Below, piece after piece: positions 46,270-56,721 of a stretch of DNA of 64,000 nt. The translations under genes were made by a program, and so were the position numbers. The notes below the pieces were generated by a model, which made no database searches, was not told where the DNA came from, and saw only the letters and a list, made by a program, of their open reading frames with translations. Numbering within the stretch: the stretch's first letter is position 1; the number at the start of each line of letters is the position of its first letter. The stretch is from Mycolicibacterium neoaurum ATCC 25795 (GTDB lineage: Bacteria > Actinomycetota > Actinomycetes > Mycobacteriales > Mycobacteriaceae), in contig NZ_JMDW01000008.1 in assembly GCF_000691525.1 (NCBI RefSeq), positions 558,001 through 622,000 on the forward strand, read 5' to 3'.

Positions 46270-46695
46270 GTGACAACATGGTTCGACAAACCACCCATTA
46301 CCGCACTCAGGACGCGCCATGCGTCCAGAGGCGGCCATATCAGTAGCGTCGGCGCGGCGCCGGTTCGGACACGGGTAAGTCGGCTGCTGGCCGTCGTCAC
46401 CGTCGCGTGCGGGCTGCTGGCGTCCACTGCCGGAATGGCCAATGCAGAAGACATAAAGCCGAATCCGAGTTCCCCAGTTGCGGGACCGGTGGCCAAGGAC
46501 GGTGTCCGCACCGCGAAGCCGGGAATCACCAACGGCGGAACGTCGAAAATTCGCGTAGCCGACTCCGGGAAGCCGGTGCTCCCGGTTGGCGGTGTGGTGC
46601 GGGAATCGCAGCGCGCGGTCCCTTCCATCAAGGGTGGCTCAGGGGCCTTCAGACCTGGCCCGTTCCGCCGGAGCCCAGCGCTCGGGAAATGGTAG
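46270..46695 (+). CDS. Possible small secreted protein
   Basis: A 141-codon frame with a recognisable Sec signal: VRTRVSRLLAVVTVACGLLASTAGMANA followed by a cleavage-like site and a Pro/Gly/Ser-rich, basic mature part. The signal begins about residue 32, so the first 30 residues (from ATG 46270) are an odd extension, and no better start codon is present nearer the signal. It could be a real exported peptide or a degraded gene. It converges with the TipA-like gene. Confidence 0.38.
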   Translation: MTTWFDKPPITALRTRHASRGGHISSVGAAPVRTRVSRLLAVVTVACGLLASTAGMANAEDIKPNPSSPVAGPVAKDGVRTAKPGITNGGTSKIRVADSGKPVLPVGGVVRESQRAVPSIKGGSGAFRPGPFRRSPALGKW

Positions 46696-46732
46696 AGAAG
46701 CGAGGCTGGGTTCCGGCACGCACCACGTTTGC

Positions 46733-47494
46733 TCAGCCCCCGGCGCGGTCTGCGTTCGCGTGGATGGCGTCGCGGCAGTACGCCGCCAAGCCCGGCAGGC
46801 CGAACGATTGGTCGTAGGTGGCAACGTAATTCGGGTCACTGACGTACTGATCGCCGAGATTGCGGTGGAAGGCCGGCGGGCAGTCGTAGAACCAGCGATT
46901 CACGTGGAGCCGGTGTTGCTCGGCGGCATCCATCGCTTCGTTCGAGTCTGCGGCGAGGCCGGCGCGGAAGGCGTCGGCCAATGTTTTCTCGACGGCCGTT
47001 CCTTCTGCCTTGATCTGAACCCATTCGGCCTTGCCGTAAGTCTTGGCGCGACGCTGTGATTCCTGCCACTGCGGGGTCTGGCCCCACTTCTGCTCGGCCT
47101 CGGCCTGGTAGTCGTCGAAGCCATCGCCGAACAGGTCGCGCATGTCATCGTCGGTCATGGGGGTATTCGTCATCGCTTTCTCCAATGCATGATCGATTGC
47201 CTTGATGAGGTCCCTCATCTCGTCGAGTTGGGACATGACGCGCTCGCGCTGCCGTTTCAGGTGGCTGAACTCGTTGCCGTCGGCCAACAGTCGAGCGATC
47301 TCGTCCAAGGACAGCCCGAGCCGGCGGTAGACGATGACCTGGGACAAGCGGGTCAGGTCACCCGGCGCATAGACCCGGTATCCCGAGGCTGTGCGCCGGG
47401 CCGGGGTCAACAACCCGATCCGGTCATAGTGGTGAAGCGTGCGGACCGTGATCCCGAACCGCTCCGCGACCTCACCGACGGTGAGTTCGTCCAT
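46733..47494 (-). CDS. MerR-family regulator of the TipA type
   Basis: A 253-residue regulator with an N-terminal MerR helix-turn-helix (LTVGEVAERFGITVRTLHHYDRIGLL), a dimer helix, and a C-terminal TipAS-like ligand domain with AEQKWGQTPQWQESQRRAKTYGKAEW and HRLHVNRWFYDCPPAFHRNLGDQYVSDP. TipA proteins sense thiopeptides and other hydrophobic antibiotics and activate their own promoter and efflux genes. The start ATG has GGAGGTG 6 nt upstream; the longer GTG start is weaker. It is divergent from the iron uptake operon, but an iron link is not implied. Confidence 0.89.
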   Translation of the reverse strand: MDELTVGEVAERFGITVRTLHHYDRIGLLTPARRTASGYRVYAPGDLTRLSQVIVYRRLGLSLDEIARLLADGNEFSHLKRQRERVMSQLDEMRDLIKAIDHALEKAMTNTPMTDDDMRDLFGDGFDDYQAEAEQKWGQTPQWQESQRRAKTYGKAEWVQIKAEGTAVEKTLADAFRAGLAADSNEAMDAAEQHRLHVNRWFYDCPPAFHRNLGDQYVSDPNYVATYDQSFGLPGLAAYCRDAIHANADRAGG

Positions 47495-47607
47495 CTGCAC
47501 CTCCTGCGTCACGACCACGAGCTTGGCGCCTCACGTCGCGTAAGGGTCAAGTCTTCCGGGCCACCTGTGCCGCGCAACGCATGGCGCGGAGCAGCCGGGC
47601 GGACCGG

Positions 47608-47626
47608 TAAGGTAAGCCTTCGTTCA
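47608..47626 (+). promoter_or_regulatory. Possible IdeR/DtxR iron box upstream of fecB
   Basis: TAAGGTAAGCCTTCGTTCA matches about 12 of 19 positions of the IdeR consensus, with the left half best conserved. It lies 48 bp before the substrate-binding protein gene, where iron repression would be expected. The match is partial, so support is moderate. Confidence 0.4.
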
Positions 47627-47673
47627 GAAGGGCCGGCGGGGCGGTCCGAATCGAGTCGAGACAGGGGATATCC

Positions 47674-48720
47674 GTGTCGTTGTACACCCGCGCGCTCAGT
47701 TTCTTCGCGGTCGCGCTGTTGACCGCAGGCGCGGCCACCGCGTGTGGCGCGTCGGAGACGGTGGAGAAGACGTCCGCCGACGCATCTGGTGAGGGACGCA
47801 CCACCTACCCCCTGACAGTCGAGAACTGTGGGATGACGCAAACGTTCGACGCCATACCGTCGCGGGTCGTGTCGCTGGACCAGGGGTCGACGGAATTGCT
47901 CCTTTCGCTGGGGTTGGCCGATCGACTGGTGGGCACGGCCTCGTGGACCGACCCGGTGCTGGAGAATCTCGCGGAGGCGAATGCCGGAGTCACCCGGCTG
48001 GCCGACAACGCCCCCACCTATGAGGCGGTCATGGGCACCAACCCGGATTTCGTCACCGCGTCGTTCGGGCGCCACCTCAAGGAGCAGGGCGGCGTCGCAA
48101 CCCGGGAACGTTTCGCCGAGACCGACATCGATACCTACCTGTCGCCCACCGATTGCGAAGGGGGAGTATCCATCAACGGCGGAGGTAAGCGCTCGACGCC
48201 CCTGACCATGGACTCGCTCTACCAGGAGATCACCGAGCTGGCCGCCGTCTTCGACGTGCCGAGTCGCGGTGAGCGGTTGGTTGACGAGCTCAAACAGCGG
48301 GTTGCCGATGCCGTCGCCAAAGCGGCGGACTCGAACCGGACGGTCGCGTTTTGGTTCGCCGACACCAAGACCCCTTATATCGGCGGTGGCATGGGGGCGA
48401 CGAACCTGATCGCGCAGACGGTCGGCGCGCAGAATCCGTTCCGGGACATCAAGGATGACTGGAGCCCACTGACGTGGACATCGTTGGTGGAGCGCAACCC
48501 CCAGGTACTCGTTCTCGGCGACCTCGCCCGCAATCGCTTCCCCGGCGACCGCCTCGCTGACAAGAAACAGTTCCTCGCCACGGATCCGGTCACCGCCGTG
48601 CTCCCGGCCGTCGCCGGTGAGCAGTACGTCGCGTTGCATGGCGCCGAGATGAATCCGTCGATCCGCATCGTCGACGGCATCGAGAAGCTGGCCGGCTGGC
48701 TCGCGGCAAACCCGCAGTAG
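47674..48720 (+). CDS. Fe-siderophore ABC transporter substrate-binding lipoprotein
   Basis: A FecB/FepB-type binding protein of 348 residues. GTG 47674 follows an AGGGGAT site. The N-terminal signal ends in a lipobox-like AATAC, so it is membrane anchored outside. The PBP2 fold shows TFDAIPSRVVSLDQGSTELLLSLGLADRLVGTA, the usual opening of the family, and ends with VDGIEKLAGWLAANPQ. It should bind a ferric siderophore or cobalamin-like ligand; the iron box favours the former. It starts a four- or five-gene operon with its own permease and ATPase. Confidence 0.89.
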   Translation: MSLYTRALSFFAVALLTAGAATACGASETVEKTSADASGEGRTTYPLTVENCGMTQTFDAIPSRVVSLDQGSTELLLSLGLADRLVGTASWTDPVLENLAEANAGVTRLADNAPTYEAVMGTNPDFVTASFGRHLKEQGGVATRERFAETDIDTYLSPTDCEGGVSINGGGKRSTPLTMDSLYQEITELAAVFDVPSRGERLVDELKQRVADAVAKAADSNRTVAFWFADTKTPYIGGGMGATNLIAQTVGAQNPFRDIKDDWSPLTWTSLVERNPQVLVLGDLARNRFPGDRLADKKQFLATDPVTAVLPAVAGEQYVALHGAEMNPSIRIVDGIEKLAGWLAANPQ

Positions 48721-48731
48721 CCCTCCGTACC

Positions 48732-49771
48732 ATGGACTTTCGTACCCTTGTCGATCGTCGACCCGGCCTGGCGACAACCGCATTGCTCATCCTCGGCGCG
48801 GGCCTGCTGCTCTTCTCGATGCTGGCCGCCGTCTCCCTTGGCGGGGAGGGGATCAGCCTTGTCAATATTCGGGACATCCTGGGCAACCACCTCCGGCTGA
48901 CCGATATCGACGTCATGGCCTATAAGGACGTGATCGTCTGGCAAGACAGGGTGCCTCGCACGGTGGTCGCTGCCGCCGTCGGCGCCGGGCTGGCCATCTG
49001 CGGCGTGATCCTGCAGTCGCTGCTGCGTAATCCGCTCGCCGACCCCTTCCTGCTCGGCATCTCGTCGGGAGCATCCACCGGCGCCGTCGTGATCGGGATC
49101 CTCGGCCTCGGCGGTTCGGTCATCGGCCTCTCGGGCGGCGCTTTCGTCGGGGCGCTGGTGTCATTCGGTACCGTGCTGCTGCTGGCCCAACTCGCCGGCG
49201 GTAGTACCGACCGGGTCATCCTTGCCGGCATCGCGATGACGCAATTGTTCTCTGCACTCACGTCATTCGTGATCTTCGCCTTTGCCGACTCCGACGAGAC
49301 CCGCGGAGTGCTCTTCTGGCTGCTCGGATCCCTCGAGGGTGTCCGCTGGGACGATGCCTGGTTGACCGCAGCGGTCACCGTGGTGGGCCTCGCGTGCTGT
49401 TGGGCCGCGGCGAGAGCGTTGGACGCGTTCAGCTTCGGTGACGAGGTCGCCGCATCGCTGGGGATCTCGGTGACGCAGGTGCGCGGTGGTCTTCTGGTGC
49501 TGACGGCGGTGGTCACCGCCGCATTGGTCAGCGTCGCCGGCGCGGTCGGATTCGTCGGACTGGTGCTTCCGCACGCGGCCCGGTTTCTGGTCGGACCGGG
49601 ACATACGCGTCTCGTACCTGTCAGCGCGCTGCTGGGGGCGATCTTCCTGGTCTGGGTGGATGCCCTGTCGCGGGTGGCGTTCCACCCCACACCGCTTCCG
49701 CTGGGCGTCGGTACGGCACTGATCGGTGTTCCCGCCTTCGTGGCGATCATGTTCTCCCGAAAGGGCCGAGC

Positions 49772-49775
<4 letters not shown>
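48732..49775 (+). CDS. Fe-siderophore ABC transporter permease (FecCD family)
   Basis: A 347-residue multi-spanning permease of the BtuC/FecCD group. The characteristic segments RVPRTVVAAAVGAGLAICGVILQSLLRNPLADPFLLGISSGAS and AGAVGFVGLVLPHAARFLVGPGH are present, together with the long C-terminal helices. It probably works as a homodimer since only one permease gene is seen. It starts 12 bp after the binding-protein gene and its stop overlaps the ATPase ATG (ATGA). Confidence 0.92.
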
Positions 49776-50544
<769 letters not shown>

Positions 50545-50548
<4 letters not shown>

Positions 50549-51804
50549 CCGGTGCCGCCGCACGGCGAACGGGTTTGATCGGGGAGTTCGTCCGAGCGAG
50601 CCCGGCGGTCCGGTTGCTCGTTCTTACCCAACTCGCCTTCAACGTCGGATTCTTCATGGTGTTGCCTTACCTGTCGGTGCACCTCAGTTCCGATCTCGGA
50701 CAGGCCACCGCCGTGGTGGGGGTGGTGCTCGGATTGCGGACCGCTTCCCAGCAGGGCATGTTCTTCATCGGTGGCGCGATCGCCGATCGCATCGGCACCA
50801 AACCGGCCACGCTGACCGGTTGCGCGATCCGGGTGGCGGGCCTGCTCACGCTGGGCCTGAGCACATCACTGACCGGTGCCGCGATCGGTGCGGTTCTCAC
50901 CGGGTTTGCGGCCGCCCTGTTCTCACCGGCAGTCGAGGCGGCGCTGGCGCGCGCCTCGGCAGCACCCGACGATCCCGACCGCGTGTCGACGTCCCGGTTG
51001 GATGCGTTCGCGCTGTTCAACGCGTTCGGGCAGATCGGCGCTTTCACCGGTCCGCTCATCGGCGCACTGCTCCTCGACGTGAATTTCGCGACCGTTGCGG
51101 TGACCGGCGCGGTGGTGTTCGTCGTGATCGGTTTGGCGCATCTGCGCTGGCTGCCCGACGAACGCCCATCACCGATAGATCGGGCCGTCCTGCACGGTTT
51201 CGCCAGCATCATCCGAAACCGCGCGTTCCTCTGGTTCGCCACCGTATTGGCCGTACAACTGGTCGCCTACAACCAGCTCTACCTGCTCTTGCCACTCGAA
51301 CTCGACCGCGGGTGGGGTGATCAGCAGCCCCTGGGTGTTCTGCTGGCGTTGTCCTCGGTCGTCGTGGTCGTCGCACAACTGAGGGTCGCGGCCTGGACGA
51401 GCCGCCGTCCGGTCGGTCGCGCGCTGCGGACCGGCCTGCTCCTGACCGCGGTCGGGGCCCTGTCGGCGGGCGCCGCGGCAGCGGTCGGTGGACCTCCCGC
51501 CGTAATGGCCGGGACCGCGGCCTTCGTGCTGTTTATGGCACTGGGCCAGATGATCATCTCTCCCGCCGCGCGTGCCGCGATCCCGGGCTTCGCGGGGGAA
51601 CAGCATCTGGGGTCCTACTACGGGATGTACGCATCCATCGGCGGAATCCTGGTGTTGCCCGCCTCGGCGGCGCTCGGCGCCGTCGTCGACGCGGTACCCG
51701 ATACCGGGGCGGGCCGCGCAGCACCATGGTTGGCAACGGCGCTGGTGCTGACAGTGGCCGCCACCCTCGTACAGCGGATAACCGGTCGCCCATCGGCGCC
51801 CTGA
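50545..51804 (+). CDS. MFS transporter, possible siderophore exporter
   Basis: A 419-residue major facilitator with about 11-12 hydrophobic segments and the DHA1-type loop motif (GGAIADRIGTKPA). Coupled by ATGA to the iron-uptake ATPase. EntS-like siderophore export, or export of the apo-siderophore after iron release, is the most attractive role, but multidrug or MdtH-like export is also possible from sequence alone. No siderophore synthetase is in the window, so the ligand may be a xenosiderophore. Confidence 0.86.
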
Positions 51805-51898
51805 TTGTGCGCGGTCCGGCAATCGGTAGTGCTAGCCGGTAAAACCCGTGACCGCCAGCGGCAGTGACACACGCACATCGAGTTGGGAGAATTCGGTG

Positions 51899-52993
51899 AT
51901 GGGGAGCAGCGCGCACGATCCGCTCTTTCGTTGGCGTGACAATCCGGTCACCCGACGATCGCTGTTGGCCGGGCTCGGCGCCGTCGGCGTCTTCGCCGCG
52001 GTCGATCTCGGCAGTATCGCGGTGGCGAAGGGTTGGATCGGTCGGGGTGCCTCGCTCACCCGGCAGTCGTTCATCGACGGTTTTGTCTCGGTGTACGGCA
52101 GGCACCCCGGATTCCGCCGCAACCATGCGAAGGGCCTCGCACTGACCGGCTATTTCGACAGCAACGGTCGCGGTGCGGAATTGTCCACAGCGCAAGTGTT
52201 CACGGCCGGACGTACCCCGGTTGTCGGCAGGTTTTCCCTCGCGGGCGGTAATCCGTTCGGTGCCGACACCCCGGGTGCCGCCCGCGGCCTGGGCCTCGCC
52301 TTCGGTTTTCCCGGGGGTGAGCAGTGGCGTACCGCGATGCTGAACACCGCCGTGTTCCCGGACAATTCGCCGCAGGGCTTCTACGACCGGCTTCTCGCGT
52401 CGAAACCGCAGCCCGACACCGGCAAGCCCGATCCCGAGGCCATGAAGCGGTTCTACGCGGCACATCCCGAGACCGTGGCCGCCACCGCGGTCAACAAGCA
52501 GAACCCGCCGACCACAGGCTTCGCCGACAGCATCTTCTTCAGCCTGAACGCCTTCATGTTCGTCGATGCCGCGGGGAAGCGCACACCGGTGCGTTGGTCA
52601 CTACATCCTGACCAATCCGCGCTACCGCCCGGGCGCGGGGACAACGGACTGTTCGATGCGGCCGCGCGACAGCTCCGGTCGGGGCCCCTGCGCTGGCGGC
52701 TGTTGCTGATCATCGGTGAGCCCGGTGATCCGACCGACGATGCCACCCTGCCCTGGCCCGCCGAACGCCGGTCCATCGAGGCAGGCACGGTCACGCTCAC
52801 CGGCGCATCGACCGAGGCGCCGGGCAACGCCCGCGATGTGAACTTCGATCCGTTGGTGCTGCCGGACGGTATCGAACCATCCGATGACCCGCTGCTGAGT
52901 GCACGATCGGCGGTATACGCCGCCTCCTACCGCGCCCGTGCCGGTGAGGCGTATTCGACCCCGGCCGTCGTCGTCACGGCGGACCGACCGTGA
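51899..52993 (+). CDS. Catalase-related haem peroxidase (SrpA-like), membrane-anchored or Tat-exported
   Basis: A 364-residue protein of the catalase-like peroxidase group, smaller than a true catalase. The N-terminus has a Tat-like VTRRSLLAGLGAVGVFAAVD segment. The distal His is in GFRRNHAKGLALTGYF, and the proximal haem Tyr is probably in SARSAVYAASYRAR. GGGAG 9 nt before ATG 51899 selects that start over the earlier frame at 51848. It overlaps the cytochrome b561 gene (GTGA), so electrons may reach it from the quinol pool through that partner. It is likely to destroy peroxides outside the cytoplasmic membrane. Confidence 0.85.
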   Translation: MGSSAHDPLFRWRDNPVTRRSLLAGLGAVGVFAAVDLGSIAVAKGWIGRGASLTRQSFIDGFVSVYGRHPGFRRNHAKGLALTGYFDSNGRGAELSTAQVFTAGRTPVVGRFSLAGGNPFGADTPGAARGLGLAFGFPGGEQWRTAMLNTAVFPDNSPQGFYDRLLASKPQPDTGKPDPEAMKRFYAAHPETVAATAVNKQNPPTTGFADSIFFSLNAFMFVDAAGKRTPVRWSLHPDQSALPPGRGDNGLFDAAARQLRSGPLRWRLLLIIGEPGDPTDDATLPWPAERRSIEAGTVTLTGASTEAPGNARDVNFDPLVLPDGIEPSDDPLLSARSAVYAASYRARAGEAYSTPAVVVTADRP

Positions 52994-53514
52994 GCGCGCC
53001 CGTGCGACACCGGTTGCGCACCCGGGTTCTGCACTGGGTGACAGCGGTTCTCGTGTTCGCCACCCTGTTGATCGGTTTCGCCATGACGGCCCTGCTCGGC
53101 CCGTACTCGGCGTTGCTGGCCGTGCACATGACGCTGGGTGCGGTGATCCTGGTGATCGTCGCGGCGCGCATCGCGAACCGGTTCACCCACCGGGCGCCGG
53201 CACTGCCGAACACGGTGCCTCCGGCGGAACGGGTGCTGGTGTTCGGTTCGGAGATCGCGATGTACATGGTGCTCGTCTGCCAACCGCTCGTCGGTTGGGC
53301 GATGGTATCTGCATCCGGTCGCCCGGTCGTGCTGTTCGGCAGCTGGCGTCTGCCGAGAATCGCGCCATTCGACGCCGATCTGTATTCGATTCTGCGACAG
53401 ACTCATTCCGTGCTGGCCTATACGCTGGTGGTGTTGATCGCCGCGCATGTCAGCGCGGTACTGTTGCACACGCTGACGCTGCGCGACGGAATGCTGAAGC
53501 GGATGACGTTCTAG
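52990..53514 (+). CDS. Cytochrome b561 family protein
   Basis: A 174-residue four-helix membrane protein. Helix His residues that could bind two haems are in RVLHWVTAVLV, LAVHMTLGAVILVI, RQTHSVLAYTLVV and LIAAHVSAVLLHTL. It should pass electrons from quinol to a periplasmic acceptor. Start GTG 52990 overlaps the stop of the upstream catalase-like gene, which strongly suggests the two proteins form a functional pair. Such catalase-like/b561 pairs occur in other bacteria. Confidence 0.88.
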   Translation: MSAPVRHRLRTRVLHWVTAVLVFATLLIGFAMTALLGPYSALLAVHMTLGAVILVIVAARIANRFTHRAPALPNTVPPAERVLVFGSEIAMYMVLVCQPLVGWAMVSASGRPVVLFGSWRLPRIAPFDADLYSILRQTHSVLAYTLVVLIAAHVSAVLLHTLTLRDGMLKRMTF

Positions 53515-53701
53515 GCGTCATGCCGGGATACCGCTCGGCTTCGAAGCGTCGACAAAACTGTCGAGGGACTGCCCCTCAGTTTGGTTGACTCGTTGATGTG
53601 CTCTGGGGTATCTCCATCGTCTTGACGAGTGCAGTGGTGTGACACACAGGTGGTGTGTCGTGTTGCATGAAGGTCAATCCGATCGAGTCGGCGGAGGGTT
53701 G

Positions 53702-54319
53702 TCAGTGACCGCTCGACTGTGTCCGCTGTGTCCTTTGGTGGAGCAGGGGGAGGGCGAGCTCGAACGCTCGGTCGGCCCGGGCGCGGTCTCCCGAGATGAG
53801 CAGGTCGAGCTGAAGCCCGCGGATCTGGGCGAGGAGGAGGGTCGCCAGGGCTGACGCGTCTTCGGGTGTCCACCCATCCCGCTTGAGCCACCCGGCGATG
53901 AAATCGACGTCGTCGAGTATCGGTCGCCGCAGTTCACTCGCGTCGCTGGACTGCCACCCTTTGCCTGCGACAATTTCGAACAAGAGCAGGAACTGCCGCT
54001 GCGCCTTCGGCTCACACAGCCGCCGCCACGTGATCCTCAGCAGTTGTGCTGTCGACCCGGCTGTGTCGAGTTCGCTGTCGGCGTATACCTGTGCGAACAG
54101 ATCGGCGCGGACCTTGTCTACGACGGCGTTGATGAGCTCGTCTTTGGACGAGAAGTGGCGCAGCAGGGTCGCATGAGTTACCCCCAACGCCTGGGCTACC
54201 GGGCGCAGCGACAGGTTTGCGATGCCGTGGTCGAGGACGTATTCGGTTGCGGCGTCGAGCAACTCCGGCCTCCGGTGTTGAAACCGAAGGGTCCGTCCGT
54301 CCACACGCTCGGTCGTCAT
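53702..54319 (-). CDS. TetR-family regulator
   Basis: A 205-residue TetR repressor: HTH in ATEYVLDHGIANLSLRPVAQALGVTHATLLRHFSSKDEL, then a variable ligand domain similar to the TetR_C groups. The ATG has a GAGG site 8-9 nt upstream. It is divergent from a serine hydrolase gene across 135 bp that contain a 31-bp palindromic operator, so it very likely represses that gene and itself. The ligand is unknown. Confidence 0.88.
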   Translation of the reverse strand: MTTERVDGRTLRFQHRRPELLDAATEYVLDHGIANLSLRPVAQALGVTHATLLRHFSSKDELINAVVDKVRADLFAQVYADSELDTAGSTAQLLRITWRRLCEPKAQRQFLLLFEIVAGKGWQSSDASELRRPILDDVDFIAGWLKRDGWTPEDASALATLLLAQIRGLQLDLLISGDRARADRAFELALPLLHQRTQRTQSSGH

Positions 54320-54359
54320 CAGCTGTTGTCCTCACTTCGGATGCCGTGGTCAACTTAGC

Positions 54360-54390
54360 GTACCATTCGGTTGTCGTAACCGAGTGGTAC
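54360..54390. promoter_or_regulatory. 31-bp palindromic operator between TetR and the serine hydrolase
   Basis: GTACCATTCGGTT (54360-54372) and AACCGAGTGGTAC (54378-54390) pair in 12 of 13 positions around a 5-bp centre. The outer GTACCA/TGGTAC recurs at the second serine hydrolase gene (57972-57992). Arms of this length suggest two TetR dimers. Confidence 0.7.
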
Positions 54391-54454
54391 TGCTACTTTC
54401 GGCTACGCCGAGGCCGGAGCCGCCGCATCGGTCCAGAATCTTGAAGGGACGACG

Positions 54455-55609
54455 ATGACTGATCAGACGTTTATGGGCATCGCTGATATGAAACTGTTCA
54501 GCGGTGTGCCTCAGCACGAAAACTTCTCCCGCATCAAGGATCTACTGCCGACCCGAGCAATGGCTCCCTCATCGGCACCCAATGTCTGGCCGCAGGGTGA
54601 TGCCATCACCCTGCCTGAGACCTACTCCTTCGACGGCGAATCGAGGTCGACCGAGCAGTTCCTCATCGACACCGATACCGCAGCACTGCTCGTCCTGATC
54701 GACGGTGTCGTGCGTCACGAGCGATACCTGTTGACCGGGGGTCCCGGCGTTCAGTGGTTGGCCATGTCGGTGACGAAGAGTTTTGTCTCCGCGCTTGTTG
54801 GCATCGCGCTCGCCGAGGGGCATATCGCGAGCATCGATGACGCGATCAGTGACTACGTGCCGGTGCGCCCCGGTTCGGCATACGACGGCGTCTCCATCCG
54901 GCATGTTCTGCAGATGTCCTCTGGCGCTCGGTGGAACGAAAGTTACAGCGACCCGGCCTCTGACAGCTCCCGACTTGCGGCAGTGTTGGCCGGATTCGGC
55001 ACATTCGACGATTTCGTCGCCACCGCAGTCGCAGAGACCGAGCCGGGCAGCGTTTGCCGCTACAACTCCACCGACACTCAGGCGCTGGGCGCTCTGGTAA
55101 CTCGGTCGACCGGTCGGCTCCTCAGCGAGTACATGCAGGAAAAGCTCTGTGAACCGCTCGGTATGGAGTCCCCTGCCCAGTGGATCGTGGACTCCGCAGG
55201 TATGGAAATGGCCTTCGGCGGCTTGAACATGACCGCACGGGATTTCGCCCGATTTGGTGAACTCTATCGCAACGGCGGCCTTTGGCAGGGCAGGCAGATC
55301 ATCCCGGCGGATTGGGTGCGTGACTCTGTGACCATCGCGGCTCCGCACCTGGCGCCGGGACGGCCGCTGGTAGGCCCACAGGCCCTCGATATGGGCTACG
55401 GCTATCAATGGTGGCTCCCAGTCGGAGACCGTGGTGATTACACTGCGATCGGCGCATACAACCAGTTCGTCTTCGTCGACCCTGCCAGCCGTACAACCAT
55501 CGTGAAGCTTTCTGCCAACCGCAGATTCGGGATGTCCGAACTCGAGTCCGACAGTCGTGTCAACGAGAACGTGGCGCTGCTCCGCGGAATCGCTGCACAC
55601 CTCCACTGA
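54455..55609 (+). CDS. Beta-lactamase-related serine hydrolase (class C/EstB-like), first paralogue
   Basis: A 384-residue cytoplasmic serine hydrolase. The nucleophile motif is S105-V-T-K (LAMSVTKSF), the second motif is YNS in SVCRYNSTDTQALG, and the GYGYQWWLP region precedes the third-motif segment. These enzymes act as esterases, peptidases or amidases, and rarely as lactamases. No signal peptide is present. A GAAGGGA site precedes the ATG. A second gene of the same family (56722-57936, minus strand) is close to it in sequence and carries the same GTACCA operator element, so the two are coregulated paralogues. Substrate is unknown. Confidence 0.88.
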   Translation: MTDQTFMGIADMKLFSGVPQHENFSRIKDLLPTRAMAPSSAPNVWPQGDAITLPETYSFDGESRSTEQFLIDTDTAALLVLIDGVVRHERYLLTGGPGVQWLAMSVTKSFVSALVGIALAEGHIASIDDAISDYVPVRPGSAYDGVSIRHVLQMSSGARWNESYSDPASDSSRLAAVLAGFGTFDDFVATAVAETEPGSVCRYNSTDTQALGALVTRSTGRLLSEYMQEKLCEPLGMESPAQWIVDSAGMEMAFGGLNMTARDFARFGELYRNGGLWQGRQIIPADWVRDSVTIAAPHLAPGRPLVGPQALDMGYGYQWWLPVGDRGDYTAIGAYNQFVFVDPASRTTIVKLSANRRFGMSELESDSRVNENVALLRGIAAHLH

Positions 55610-55735
55610 CAACGAAGGCACAGGGCTCTACTCGCTGATGCGCCCAGCGGCACCGGGCCCCGCCGGGATCACCATGACCGCTGCCGGTCACGCTAACGGT
55701 CAGTTCTTCAAAACTCTTCATAGATAGGGCAATTG

Positions 55736-56110
55736 ATGAATATCGTGCTCTGGAGCCTGCAGGCACTGCTCGCCGCAGTCTTCTTCGGCGCAGGCCGGAC
55801 GAAGATCGCCAAACCAAAAGAGGAACTCGTCGCCCCGATGGGCGAATGGGTCAACTCGTTTCCTGCACCGGGACTCAAGTTCCTCGGCCTGGTCGAGGTT
55901 CTCGGCGCCGTCGGACTGATCGTTCCGCCGCTCGTAGGAGTTGCCCCTGTGCTCAGCCCGCTGGCGGCCGTGGGCATCGTCGCAATCATGGTCGGTGCCA
56001 TCGTGGCCCACGCGAGAGACTCAGCGGGGGCCAAGATCGCCATGAACATCGTCCTGGGTGTGCTCGCAGCCGTCGTCGCGTGGGGACGCTTCGGACCGTA
56101 CGCGTTCTGA
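55736..56110 (+). CDS. DoxX-like membrane protein
   Basis: A 124-residue protein with four hydrophobic segments in the DoxX-like pattern (MNIVLWSLQALLAAVFFGAGRTKIAKP, FLGLVEVLGAVGLIVPPLV, LSPLAAVGIVAIMVGAIVAHA, IVLGVLAAVVAWGRF). The family's biochemical role is not settled; many members accompany regulators and detoxifying enzymes. ATAGGG lies before ATG 55736. It follows the serine hydrolase by 127 bp and may share its transcript. Confidence 0.82.
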   Translation: MNIVLWSLQALLAAVFFGAGRTKIAKPKEELVAPMGEWVNSFPAPGLKFLGLVEVLGAVGLIVPPLVGVAPVLSPLAAVGIVAIMVGAIVAHARDSAGAKIAMNIVLGVLAAVVAWGRFGPYAF

Positions 56111-56721
56111 CGGGGGACTACTTGCCCTTCTCTTTCACGGCGCTGGTGCTGAATCCGTCGAGCGGAGAACGCAATCGGGCCGTCCTGTCGGAACCGAGAC
56201 CTAGGCCCGCGGTCAGGGGTCAGAGCGGTCGCTCTCGTGCAGCTGTGACATTCCCGCGATCACCCATGCCAGTTGCAGTTCGAAGGCGGTTCGGCTGCGG
56301 TCGTCGGCCAGGCCGGCATCGGCGACGGCATTTCGCAGGGGGAGCCCGATGTCGATTCGCTATTACAGGCTGACGAGGGAGCCGAGGCATCGAGGGCTGG
56401 CCCAGGCACAACACGCCCAGTGCCGATATCGACAGCACCGCTGAGGTAGCTCAGAATCCCGCATTGCTCAAAACCGCGGCGCGCCTCTTGTATACCGTGT
56501 GGTTGTCGTGACAACATCGATCCAGTTTGGCGTCAGGCCGCTTTGTCCGAGTTGATGTCGCCGGTGGGTTGAATCGTTCGAGATGCCTTCGAGGCAGTGC
56601 AGGCTGGCTCACTGCAGATTCCGCGCTACACACACCTTATGGACACTTCCTGTTGGCAGACACCGGCAAGGTCCATAAGCTGCACATGCGCCACGAGTGC
56701 GTCACGCTGCTAGAGCTGTCA
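56111..56721. other. Gene-free stretch with a possible pseudogene remnant
   Basis: About 600 bp without a gene I can support. On the minus strand near 56360-56218 a short open stretch reads GLPLRNAVADAGLADDRSR, then AFELQLAWVIAGM, and a stop. It resembles the C-terminal tail of a regulator but has no upstream body, so a decayed gene is possible. The rest shows nothing recognisable. Confidence 0.3.

Noticed and set aside
46164..46631. 156-codon N-terminal extension of the methyltransferase
   Set aside because: The extension has no methyltransferase character and overlaps the possible secreted-protein gene on the other strand; family-like sequence begins at GTG 46163.
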